Source: Actinoalloteichus caeruleus DSM 43889 (lineage in GTDB: Bacteria; Actinomycetota; Actinomycetes; Mycobacteriales; Pseudonocardiaceae). From it: a DNA stretch of 64,000 bases. The position numbers were made by a program, and so were the translations under genes. Under the pieces are notes generated by a model. It did not search any database and had not been told where the DNA came from. It worked only from the letters and a program-made list of their open reading frames with translations. Below, in pieces: positions 8,842-17,152 of this stretch (its first letter is position 1; each line of letters opens with the position of its first letter). The DNA lies in NCBI RefSeq assembly GCF_000429185.2, contig NZ_AUBJ02000001.1:5332001-5396000 (forward strand). The letters run 5' to 3'.

Positions 8842-10391
8842 GCGCGGCACCCGAGGCGGAACCGCCCACGGACGACCCACCGGCCCCCGGCGTCGAACCC
8901 CTGGTGCGGATGACCGGGATCGTGAAGACCTACCCGGGCGTGCGCGCCCTCGACTCGGTGGACCTGGAGGTCCGGCCCGGCGAGGTGATGGGCCTGGTCG
9001 GTGAGAACGGGGCCGGGAAGTCCACCCTGCTCAAGGTGCTCGCCGGCGTGGTGAGCCCCGACGAGGGCGAGGTGCTCGTCGAGGGGCGTCCCGTCCGGAT
9101 GAGCGGCCCCCGGGACGCCCAGCGGCTGGGGCTGGCGGTGATCCACCAGGAACTCACCCTCGCCCCGCACCTCTCCGTCGCCGAGAACATCCTGGTCGCC
9201 GCCGAGCCGACCCGGTTCGGGATGCTCGACCGCCGGGAGATGGAACGGCGGACCGAGGCGGCGCTGTCCGAGCTGGGCATCCAGCTCGACCCGTGGGTCG
9301 AGGTGGAACGGCTGTCCCTGGCCAGGCGGCAACTCGTCGAGGTCGCCCGCGCGCTGGCCGCGAAGGCACGGCTCATCGTCATGGACGAACCGACCTCGGC
9401 ACTCACCGAGGACGAGGTGGACCGGCTCCTCGCGGTCGTCAGGAGGCTGCGGGACTCCGGCGTCTCGATCGTGTACGTGAGCCACCGGATGCGGGAGATC
9501 TTCGAGGTCTGCGACCGCATCACCGTGCTGCGGGACGGGCGGCACACCGGTCTGTCGCGCGCGGACGACACCGACCCGGACGCCCTCGTCGCCAGGATGG
9601 TCGGCCGGGAGATCACCCAGCTCTACGGGGAGCGGTCCGACCAGGCCCGGGACGAGGTCGTGCTCGAGGTCCGCAACCTCTCCTCCGGGGATCGGGTGCG
9701 TGACGTCTCCCTGGCGGTGCGCGCCGGGGAGATCGTCGGCCTGGCCGGCCTGGTGGGCTCGGGGCGGACCGAGACCGCGCGGGCCGTCTTCGGCGCCGAC
9801 CCCCACCAGGGTGAGATCCTGCTGCGGGGCCGGCCGGTGCGCTTCGGCCACCCGAAGGAGGCCCTGGCGGAGGGGGTCTGCTACCTCTCCGAGGACCGCA
9901 AGGCCACCGGGCTCTTCCTGGAGATGTCGGTCCGGCGCAACATCGCCGTGACGGTCCCGAGGACGATCGCGCCGAAGGGGTGGTTCCGGCCTCGGGCGGA
10001 ACGCGACGTGGCCGACAGGTTCCGCACGTCGTTGCGGATCGCGTGCCCCAGCGTCGACTCCCTCGTCGGAGGGCTCTCCGGCGGGAACCAGCAGAAGGTC
10101 GCGCTGGCCAAGTGGCTGGCGACCGAGCCATCGGTCCTCCTGCTCGACGAGCCGACCCGGGGAGTCGACGTCGGGGCGAAGGCGGAGATCTACCGGATCA
10201 TCCGGGAACTCGCTGCGGCCGGCGTCGCGGTCCTGATGATCTCCAGCGAGCTACCCGAGGTGATCGGGATGAGTGACCGGATCGTGGTGCTCTCCGCCGG
10301 ACGGACGGCGGGCGAGCTGACCGCGGACGAGGCCACGGAGGAAGCCATCGTGGCGCTGGCCACCGGAATCGGCACCCCGGCGACGGGCTGA
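8838..10391 (+). CDS. Sugar ABC transporter ATPase (RbsA/RhaT type, double domain)
   Basis: Cytoplasmic ATPase with two fused nucleotide-binding domains, 517 residues, the usual length for RbsA/MglA-type subunits. The first domain has the Walker A motif GENGAGKST (55-63), an LSLARRQ signature and a Walker B ending MDEPTSAL. The second has the degenerate P-loop typical of this subfamily (GLAGLVGSGRTE), the signature LSGGNQQK and Walker B LLLDEPTRGVD. The GTG start overlaps the binding-protein stop by 4 nt. It energises the permease encoded 12 nt downstream. Confidence 0.94.
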   Translation: MSAAPEAEPPTDDPPAPGVEPLVRMTGIVKTYPGVRALDSVDLEVRPGEVMGLVGENGAGKSTLLKVLAGVVSPDEGEVLVEGRPVRMSGPRDAQRLGLAVIHQELTLAPHLSVAENILVAAEPTRFGMLDRREMERRTEAALSELGIQLDPWVEVERLSLARRQLVEVARALAAKARLIVMDEPTSALTEDEVDRLLAVVRRLRDSGVSIVYVSHRMREIFEVCDRITVLRDGRHTGLSRADDTDPDALVARMVGREITQLYGERSDQARDEVVLEVRNLSSGDRVRDVSLAVRAGEIVGLAGLVGSGRTETARAVFGADPHQGEILLRGRPVRFGHPKEALAEGVCYLSEDRKATGLFLEMSVRRNIAVTVPRTIAPKGWFRPRAERDVADRFRTSLRIACPSVDSLVGGLSGGNQQKVALAKWLATEPSVLLLDEPTRGVDVGAKAEIYRIIRELAAAGVAVLMISSELPEVIGMSDRIVVLSAGRTAGELTADEATEEAIVALATGIGTPATG

Positions 10392-10403
10392 GGAGCGAAC
10401 ACC

Positions 10404-11447
10404 ATGTCCACGACCACGACGCCCACCGCCGACCCGGACCGGACCGGCTCCTCCGGCGCCAGCACGCGCCGAACCGACTCGCCGTGGCTGCGGCCCTTCC
10501 GGGGCAGGGAGTCGGGGCTGCTGCTGGTGGTGCTGGGGATCCTGGCCTTCCTGGCGATCAGGACCGACACCTTCGTCACCGTCGACAACCTGCTCGTGGT
10601 GGCCAGGCAGGCCGCCCTCGTCGCGATCATCGCGGTGGGCATGACCTTCGTGATCGCCACCGGCGGCATCGACCTCTCGGTGGGCTCCGTCGTCGCGCTG
10701 ACCTCGGTGGCGACCGGGTTCTGGGTGATCTCGGCGGACCTCCCCTACATCGTCGCGATCCCGCTGTCCCTGGCCACCGGTCTGGCCTGCGGGCTGCTCA
10801 ACGGCGCCCTGATCGTGCTCACGAAGGTCCCGCCCTTCATCATCACCCTGGGCATGTTGGGCATCGCCCGCGGCGTGGCCCTGGGCTTGACCAGCGGTTC
10901 CACCCAGACGGGCTTCGCTCCGCCCTTCCTGGGCATCGGGCAGGGGTCCTGGTTGGGGCTTCCCGTGCCGGTGTGGGTGGCGCTGGTGGTCGCGGTCGTG
11001 GCGCACCTGGTCCTGACCAGGACGACGATCGGGCGGCACGTCTACTTCACCGGGTCGAACGAACCCGCCGCGGTCCTCTCCGGGATCCGGGTCCAACGGG
11101 TCAAGATGTTCGTCTACGTGGTCGCGGGCTCGCTGGCCGCCCTGTCGAGCCTGTTGGAGACCGCGCGGCTGTCGGTGGCCCAGCCCAGCACCGGAGTCGG
11201 TTACGAGTTGACCGCGATCGGTGCCGTCGTCATCGGCGGCGCGAGCCTGTTCGGCGGCCGAGGAACGGTGCTCGGCGCGGTGCTCGGCGCGGTGCTGCTC
11301 AGCCTGATCACCAACGGCCTGATCGCCCTCCAGGTGAGCGCCTACTGGCAGCAGGCGATCCAGGGAGCGGTGATCATCCTCGCGGTGGCGCTCAACGAGT
11401 GGCGGGGCCGGCGGGCCGTCGCCGCCGGGCGGGCGGGGGACACGTAG
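10404..11447 (+). CDS. Sugar ABC transporter permease (RbsC type)
   Basis: Integral membrane permease of the ribose/xylose branch, 347 residues, with 8-10 predicted helices. Conserved RbsC-type segments include GMTFVIATGGIDLSVGS near residue 80, and the cytoplasmic GIRVQRVKMFVYV loop, which is followed by a GxxGGASLFGGRG-like segment. An N-terminal extension of about 45 residues is Ser/Thr/Asp-rich. GAGGAGCG lies before the ATG. It completes a three-gene importer. No kinase or isomerase is attached to the operon to reveal the sugar. Confidence 0.93.
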   Translation: MSTTTTPTADPDRTGSSGASTRRTDSPWLRPFRGRESGLLLVVLGILAFLAIRTDTFVTVDNLLVVARQAALVAIIAVGMTFVIATGGIDLSVGSVVALTSVATGFWVISADLPYIVAIPLSLATGLACGLLNGALIVLTKVPPFIITLGMLGIARGVALGLTSGSTQTGFAPPFLGIGQGSWLGLPVPVWVALVVAVVAHLVLTRTTIGRHVYFTGSNEPAAVLSGIRVQRVKMFVYVVAGSLAALSSLLETARLSVAQPSTGVGYELTAIGAVVIGGASLFGGRGTVLGAVLGAVLLSLITNGLIALQVSAYWQQAIQGAVIILAVALNEWRGRRAVAAGRAGDT

Positions 11448-12062
11448 GCGGTCGGCCGAGGCCGCCGTCCTCGGACCACGGCGCCCCCTCGGCGGCCGTG
11501 GCCGGGTTGACCCAGGCGGCGGCGTTCCTCCCCGCTTCGGCCAGGCGGGGCTCCGGCGCACGACCGGGGGCGGCCGTGGGCTCGTGCCACCCGGTCGCCC
11601 CGCGCGACGACGTCGTTCCCGTGAACAGGGTTCCGGCACTCCGTCGGGCGTGCTCGTGAGCCACGAGCATCCGTCGGGGCCTCCCCCGGGTGAGCCGGGT
11701 GGGAGCGATCAGCGGTCCGCGCTGGCCCGAGCCGCCGCGTCCGCCGCCCGGCGGCGCGGCGGGTGGTCCCGCCCGCCGTACTCCCCCGACCGGGTGAACA
11801 GGTGGGGCTGTTCCTCACCCGGTCAGCTCGAACGCGCGGCTGGGCTTCGGTCGCGGGGGGCGGTGCCCCTACGGTGGCGGAACCGCGCGGGCGCGTCGTC
11901 CCAGACCGAGGAGAGCGTCGACCGGGCCGCGTTCCCCGTTCTCGGCACACGGTCTCCGCCTCCGCTCCGCCGGCGCCGCGCCCGTCCGGGGAGGTGGGCC
12001 GCCGTGCCCGGGCGGCCCTGCCGCGCCGCGAGGCGCCAGCACGACGAAGGAGAGAGACACGC
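11448..12062. other. Intergenic region between permease and dehydrogenase
   Basis: These 615 nt carry no credible gene. They contain a GC-rich inverted repeat at about 11731-11762 and a strong stem-loop at 11788-11824. A purine-rich ribosome-binding site (AAGGAGAG) at the right end serves the dehydrogenase gene. Confidence 0.5.
11788..11824 (+). terminator. Strong stem-loop upstream of leuB-like gene
   Basis: Perfect 10-bp arms GACCGGGTGA and TCACCCGGTC enclose a second helix (ACAG/CTGT) with a GTGGGG loop. It lies about 340 nt after the sugar permease and about 240 nt before the dehydrogenase. It could be a late terminator of the importer operon or a leader structure for the dehydrogenase mRNA; the sequence does not decide between them. 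Confidence 0.4.
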
Positions 12063-13091
12063 GTGACGAGCAAGCGAGTGGCCGTCATCCCCGGCGACGG
12101 CATCGGGCCCGAGGTGACCAGCGAGGCGATCGCCGTCGTCGAGGCGACCGGGGCTCCGGTCGAGTTCGAGGAGTTCGGCATCAACTCGGGCCGGTGGCAC
12201 CGAGGGGAGGACCTCATCGGAGAGGAGGAACTCGAGCGCCTCGACACCAGCGCGGGCATCCTGCTCGGGGCCGTCGGCGACCCGGCCGTCCCCTCCGGCG
12301 TGTTGGAACGCGACATCCTGCTCAGGCTGCGGTTCCGCTACGACCTGGGAGTCAACCTGAGGCCGGTCCGCCTCCTCCCCGGTGCCAGGAGCCCGTTGCG
12401 CGCGGCGAACGCCGAGAGCGTGGACATGGTCTTCGTGCGGGAGAACACCGAGGGGCCCTACGCGGGGACCGGGGGGTCGTTCCGCGTCGACACCCCCGAC
12501 GAGTTGGCGCTCCAGGACTCGGTGAACACCAGGAGGGCCGTGACCAGGGCGGTGCGGTACGCCTTCGAGCTCGCCGCGGCGCGACGCGGTCACCTGACCT
12601 GGATCCACAAGACGAACGTGCTGACCCACGCCGGGAGGCTGTGGGCGAAGGTCGTCGAGGAGCAGCACCAGCGCTTCCCCCAGGTCGAGGTGGCCTACCA
12701 GCACGCCGACGCGACCTGCATTCACCTGGTCCAGGACCCGGGGCGTTTCGACGTGGCCGTCACCGACAACCTGTTCGGTGACCTGGTCACCGACCTCGGT
12801 GGGGCGGTGGCGGGCGGCATCGGGTTCCTGCCCTCGGCCAACATCGCCCCGGACAACCAGCACCCGGGGTTGTTCGAGCCGGTGCACGGGTCCGCACCGG
12901 ACATCGCGGGGCTGGGGGTGGCCAACCCCACGGGGTCGATCCTGTCCGCGGCCCTGCTGCTGCGCGAGATCGGGTTCGAGGAACAGGCCACCGCCATCGA
13001 GAAGGCGGTCAACGCGGCGGGAACCGCCGGGCGGCTGTCCGGCAAGACCCGGGAGATCTCCTCGGCCGTGGTCGAGCACCTCGACCGCTGA
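12063..13091 (+). CDS. leuB: 3-isopropylmalate dehydrogenase family protein
   Basis: NAD-dependent beta-decarboxylating dehydrogenase, 342 residues, the length of actinobacterial LeuB, which oxidises 3-isopropylmalate in leucine synthesis. It has the N-terminal VAVIPGDGIGPEV motif, the VPSGVLERDILLRLRF segment, the metal-binding VTDNLFGDLVTDL, and the cofactor loop LFEPVHGSAPDIAGLG. The substrate loop reads RENTEGPYAG. Actinobacterial LeuB, from memory, has REGTEGPYTG, and RENTEG is also seen in tartrate and homoisocitrate dehydrogenases, so a paralogue acting on another malate-like substrate is possible. The GTG at 12063 is supported by AAGGAGAG. No other leucine genes are adjacent. Confidence 0.85.
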   Translation: MTSKRVAVIPGDGIGPEVTSEAIAVVEATGAPVEFEEFGINSGRWHRGEDLIGEEELERLDTSAGILLGAVGDPAVPSGVLERDILLRLRFRYDLGVNLRPVRLLPGARSPLRAANAESVDMVFVRENTEGPYAGTGGSFRVDTPDELALQDSVNTRRAVTRAVRYAFELAAARRGHLTWIHKTNVLTHAGRLWAKVVEEQHQRFPQVEVAYQHADATCIHLVQDPGRFDVAVTDNLFGDLVTDLGGAVAGGIGFLPSANIAPDNQHPGLFEPVHGSAPDIAGLGVANPTGSILSAALLLREIGFEEQATAIEKAVNAAGTAGRLSGKTREISSAVVEHLDR

Positions 13092-13402
13092 CCGCCGGGC
13101 CTGCGGGCGGCAGCCTCGGCCCGCACCCCGCCGCGATCGCGGGTGGACGGTGCCGTGAGCTGGCCAGCCCCGGTTGCCCGGGGACGACAGGGACTCGGTG
13201 GGAGACCCGGGGGTCGTGGTCGGCCCGCGGCGGGGCCCCTCGCGACTCCCGGGTTGGAGTCACCCGGTGCGTACACCAGTTATCACCGAGGGTGACCAGT
13301 TTCGGGGTGGAGTCTCGACCGAGGGTGATCGGTGCTCACAGGGTGCTGCGTGATCGGATGAACGCGCATACTGTGAGTGCCGACATCGACACGGAGGTCA
13401 GC
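13092..13402. other. Intergenic region before methyltransferase gene
   Basis: These 311 nt hold no gene. The right part probably contains the promoter: a TACTGT hexamer at about 13369 could be a -10 element. GGAGG at 13393-13397 is the ribosome-binding site of the next gene. Confidence 0.45.
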
Positions 13403-14200
13403 ATGGAACAGGGCCCGCCCGGCGTGGACCTCTCCCAACCCAACCCCGCGCGCATGTACGACTACGCCCTCGGCGGGGCGCACAACTTCGCGATCGACCG
13501 GGACGCCTTCGACCGGCTCGCGGAGATCGACCCCGACGCGCCGCTGGTCGGGAGGACGAACCGCGCCTTCCTCCGCCGCGCCGTGCGCTACTGCCTCGAC
13601 CAGGGCGTTCGGCAGTTCCTCGACCTCGGCTCCGGCATCCCCACCGAGGGCAACGTGCACGAGATCGCGCAGACCGCCGCCCCCGACGCCCGCGTGGTCT
13701 ACGTCGACAACGAGCCGGTCGCGGTCAGCCACACCCGGCAGATCCTGCGCGACAACGATCGCGCCGACATCGTCCCGGCCGACATGCGTGACGTCCGAGG
13801 GGTACTCGCGGCGCCCGAGACCCGGCGGCAACTCGACCTCGACCAGCCGGTCGCCCTGATGATGGTCGCGGTGCTGCACTACGTGTCCGACCAGGACGAT
13901 CCCGCCGCGATCATCGCCGCCTACCGGGACCGCCTCCCCCCGGGCAGCGTGCTGGTGCTCTCCCACACCACCTCGGACCAGGCGAACCCCCACCTCGTGG
14001 CCGAGCTGAGACGTCTGTTCGGCGACTCACCCAACCCGGTGGCCCATCGCACGAAGGCGGAGGTGCGGGCGTTGTTGGACGGCACCCAGCTGGTGGAACC
14101 GGGCCTGGTCTGGACACCCCTGTGGCGGCCGGACGGCCGGGAACTGCTCGACGACGAACCGCACCGCTCGGGCACCTACGCGGCGGTCGCGGCGCTCTGA
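13403..14200 (+). CDS. SAM-dependent methyltransferase, DUF574 family
   Basis: Member of the S-adenosyl methyltransferase family PF04672 (DUF574), which is expanded in filamentous actinomycetes; 265 residues, a typical length. The N-terminal PNPARMYDYALGGAHNFAIDR is the family hallmark. The SAM-binding motif is DLGSGIPTEGN, followed by VVYVDNEPVAV (motif II) and ALMMVAVLHYV. The ATG at 13403 has a near-ideal GGAGG 5 nt upstream. Upstream in-frame starts at 13292 and 13358 lack such a site. The substrate of the family is not known, and neighbours give no clue. Confidence 0.93.
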   Translation: MEQGPPGVDLSQPNPARMYDYALGGAHNFAIDRDAFDRLAEIDPDAPLVGRTNRAFLRRAVRYCLDQGVRQFLDLGSGIPTEGNVHEIAQTAAPDARVVYVDNEPVAVSHTRQILRDNDRADIVPADMRDVRGVLAAPETRRQLDLDQPVALMMVAVLHYVSDQDDPAAIIAAYRDRLPPGSVLVLSHTTSDQANPHLVAELRRLFGDSPNPVAHRTKAEVRALLDGTQLVEPGLVWTPLWRPDGRELLDDEPHRSGTYAAVAAL

Positions 14201-14280
14201 GCCCGCGCACGGCCCCACCCGTCAAGCCCCCGCCCGGGGCGACCGATGGTTGCGGGAGGACGGCGGTCGAGGAGGTGCCC

Positions 14281-14769
14281 GTGGTGCGGCTCAGGTGGTA
14301 CCGGGCGGCTCCCCCGCCCGACCTCCCCGTCCGTCAGGTGCACGGCTTCCTCTTCGCGCCGGACGGGCGCGCGTTTCTCCGGGTCGACGGCGCCCGGCAC
14401 GGCCTGCCCGGTGGCAAACGGGAACTCGAGGACGCGGACCCGGCCGCCACCCTGCGCCGGGAGACCTGGGAGGAGGTCACCCTGGAGATCGGGGCGCCTC
14501 GCTACCTCGGGTACCAGCTCGTGGTGGACGGCGGCACCCACCGCTACGCGCAGGTCAGGATGGTGGCGCTGATCACGCGGATCCACCCGGTGGCGCCGGA
14601 CCTGGACAACGGGCGGACGTACCGCCGCCTGCTGGTGGACCCCCGCCGGGTCGGTGACCTGTTGGGATGGGGGCGTCGGGGCAGCCGGCAGGCGGCGGCC
14701 GCCAGGCAACGAGCGGTCGTCGAGTTCGCGCTGCCCACCCTCGACCTCCCGCCCGACGGCGAGGTCTGA
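14281..14769 (+). CDS. Nudix hydrolase-like protein
   Basis: Small protein of 162 residues with a Nudix domain over about residues 20-130. The Nudix box is recognisable (LPGGKRELEDADPAATLRRE then TWEEV) but irregular. The spacing between the first glycine and the catalytic REx2EE is one residue longer than the canonical motif, or the glycine is displaced, and the glycine after EE is Thr. The metal-binding glutamates are kept, so hydrolysis of a nucleoside-diphosphate-linked compound remains plausible. The GTG at 14281 has GGAGG 5 nt upstream. It follows the methyltransferase by 80 nt and may be co-transcribed. Confidence 0.82.
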   Translation: MVRLRWYRAAPPPDLPVRQVHGFLFAPDGRAFLRVDGARHGLPGGKRELEDADPAATLRRETWEEVTLEIGAPRYLGYQLVVDGGTHRYAQVRMVALITRIHPVAPDLDNGRTYRRLLVDPRRVGDLLGWGRRGSRQAAAARQRAVVEFALPTLDLPPDGEV

Positions 14770-15130
14770 GGCCGGGACGCCCGACCGGGTTCGCGGTGTC
14801 GCGGGTCGGGAGGCCGGCGGGCACCCCACCCCGAGCGCGGGGTGGTCCCGACCAGGCGCCCCGCGACGCCAGCGCGCCCCGGCTCCAGCCCGGAGCGGAA
14901 CGCGCCCCGTGGGCGGACCAGGGGGTGCGGCGCCCGCCATCTCGATGGCGCGCCACCCCCCGCCGGTGCGTGTCCCGGGTGCCAGTGCGCCCGCCGCGCG
15001 GCGTCCTCAGCCGGTGGGAGGGCGCGCACGGCCGGCGCTGGCGGGGCCGCGCCGCACCGCCGCCGCCGCCGCCGAACCGCCGACCACCCGGAGCCGTCCA
15101 CCTCCACGCCGGTGGCGGAGTAGCCGCCGC
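14770..15130. other. Convergent intergenic region
   Basis: This 361-nt stretch lies between the Nudix gene and the end of the convergent fucose-type operon. It is extremely GC-rich, with CCG runs near 15056-15075. No gene is supported. It probably contains termination signals for both sides. Confidence 0.45.
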
Positions 15131-17152
15131 TCAGCCCGCCCCCAGCCCGTAGACCCGCCGCGCCGTCCCCCCGAACACCGCCGCGCGTTCGGCCGCGCCC
15201 AACTCCCGGGTGAGCTCCTCCGCGGTCGCCACGACCGTGCCGTACTCCGCCGCGAGCAGGCAGACCGGCCAGTCCGAACCGAACAGCACCCGGTGCGGTC
15301 CGAAGGCGTCCAGGGCGACCGTGACGTACGGGCGGAGGTCCTCCACCGACCACCGCTCGTGATCGGCCTCCGTGACCAGCCCGGAGAGCTTGCAGCAGAC
15401 GTTGGGCGAGCGGGCGAGGCGGCGGAGGTCCGACTCCCAGTCCCGCACCGCGCCACGGGCGATCGCCGGCTTGGACAGGTGGTCCAGCACGAAGGTCAGG
15501 TCCGGCGACGCGGAGACGGTCTCGACGGCGGCCGGGAGCTGCCGGGGCAGGGTGAGCAGGTCGAAGACCAGGCCCGCGTCGGCCACGGCCCGCAGCCCCC
15601 GCCGCACCTCCGGCCGGCACAGCCACCGCTCGTCGACCTCGTCCTGGACTCCGTGGCGGACCCCGACCAACCGGCGGCCACCCGGCAGGCCCCGGAGCCG
15701 TTCCAGCTCGTCCGCCACACCACCGCCGGCCAGGTCGACCCAGCCGACCACGCCGGCCACGAGGTCGTCCGAGTCGGCCAGGGCCAGCAGCTCCTCGGTC
15801 TCGCCCGGGTCCGGAACTGTCTGCACGAGCACCGTCGCGGTCACACCGCGCGCCTCGGCGACGGGCCGGAGGTCCCCCAGGGTGAAGTCCCGGTGGATCG
15901 CCGCCATCCCGACCGGGTCGATCCACGGCTGCGGGCGGTCGCCCAGCCGCCACACGTGGTGGTGGGCGTCCACCCGACCCGCCGGCGGGTCCGCCGGGGG
16001 AGCGGCGCGCTCCGCCTCGCCGTGGCGGCCACCTCGTCCCGGGCCGTCCACGACGGGCTCGCCGGGTCGTGCGCCCGCCTCGGTCGTTCCGGAGCCGAGC
16101 ACCGTGTGCCGGGCTTCCCCGAGACCCGGCCACGGCCGGGCGGCGGCCTCCTCCCCCGGGCCGGGCGCCTCCGCCGCCTCCCCGGACGCGATGGCGTCCA
16201 ACTCGGCCCACAGCCCGGCCGGGACAGGGGTGGCGAGCAGGTCCACGTTCTCCCGCACCTCCCGAGCCGATCGCATGCCGACCAGGACGCTGCTCACGGC
16301 GGGGTCGCGGAGCGGGAACCGGAGCGCCGCCGCGACGAGGGGCACGTCCCAGCGCCGGCACGCCGCCGCCAGCCGTCGCGCGCGGCGCAGCACCGGTTCG
16401 GGGGCCGGTGCGTAGTCGAACGTCGCACCCGGCCTGGGGTCGGCGAGGATGCCGCTGTTGAACACCCCGCCCACGATCACGTCGACTCCGCGCCGGGCGC
16501 AGGCGGGCAGCAGGTCGGTCCCGGCCGTGCGGTCCAGGAGGCTGTAGCGGCCGGCGACGAGCACCGCGTCGATGTCGGTCTCGCTGACGAACCGGCTGAG
16601 CAGCGGGGTGTGGTTCATCCCCACCCCGATGGCCCGTACGACCCCCTCGGACCGCAACCGCTCCAGCTCCGGGTAGGCGTGGTCGAGGGCGTCCCGGGCG
16701 AAGTCGTCGGGGTCGTGGATGAGAACCAGGTCGAAGCGGTCCAGGCCGGTCCGTTCGAGGCTCTCGGTGAGCGAGCGGCGCACCCCGGTCGCGGAGTAGT
16801 CGCGTACCCGGCGCAGCGCGGGCTCCCCGGCGAACATGGACGTCTCCCGGGCACCGCCGTCCGCGACCAGCAGGCGACCCACCTTGGTGGACACCGCGAA
16901 CTCGTGACGCGGCAGATCGCTGAGGAACGCGCCGAGCCGGCGTTCGGCCCGGCCCGCGCCGTAGTGGGGCGCGACGTCGAAGTAGCGGAGCCCGCACCGC
17001 CAGGCGGTCTCGAGCGTCCGCTCCGCCTCCTCGTCGGACACCTCCGCGTAGAGCCCGCCCAGCGCCGCCGCCCCGAAACCGACCCGGCCGATCCCCGAGC
17101 TCCGGAGCCGCCAGCCTCCCCGGCTGGCCGTCCTCGCCTCACCACCCGTCAC
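15131..17152 (-). CDS. Fusion protein: aldo-keto reductase (L-fucose dehydrogenase type) + amidohydrolase lactonase
   Basis: One 673-residue polypeptide with two enzyme domains in a single uninterrupted frame. Residues about 20-325 are an aldo-keto reductase of the D-threo-aldose/L-fucose 1-dehydrogenase group, with the full tetrad Asp59, Tyr64, Lys90 and His146. Residues about 393-673 are an amidohydrolase-2 domain like L-fuconolactone hydrolases: HxH metal ligands in DAHHHVW (397/399), LDHLSKP, and the late FGSDWPVC aspartate. A Gly/Pro/Glu-rich linker of about 65 residues joins them. The two activities are consecutive: aldose to aldonolactone, then to aldonate. The GTG start overlaps the SDR stop (GTGA), placing it last in the operon. 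These steps are usually carried by separate proteins. Substrate (L-fucose, or a related sugar) is inferred. Confidence 0.9.
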   Translation of the reverse strand: MTGGEARTASRGGWRLRSSGIGRVGFGAAALGGLYAEVSDEEAERTLETAWRCGLRYFDVAPHYGAGRAERRLGAFLSDLPRHEFAVSTKVGRLLVADGGARETSMFAGEPALRRVRDYSATGVRRSLTESLERTGLDRFDLVLIHDPDDFARDALDHAYPELERLRSEGVVRAIGVGMNHTPLLSRFVSETDIDAVLVAGRYSLLDRTAGTDLLPACARRGVDVIVGGVFNSGILADPRPGATFDYAPAPEPVLRRARRLAAACRRWDVPLVAAALRFPLRDPAVSSVLVGMRSAREVRENVDLLATPVPAGLWAELDAIASGEAAEAPGPGEEAAARPWPGLGEARHTVLGSGTTEAGARPGEPVVDGPGRGGRHGEAERAAPPADPPAGRVDAHHHVWRLGDRPQPWIDPVGMAAIHRDFTLGDLRPVAEARGVTATVLVQTVPDPGETEELLALADSDDLVAGVVGWVDLAGGGVADELERLRGLPGGRRLVGVRHGVQDEVDERWLCRPEVRRGLRAVADAGLVFDLLTLPRQLPAAVETVSASPDLTFVLDHLSKPAIARGAVRDWESDLRRLARSPNVCCKLSGLVTEADHERWSVEDLRPYVTVALDAFGPHRVLFGSDWPVCLLAAEYGTVVATAEELTRELGAAERAAVFGGTARRVYGLGAG

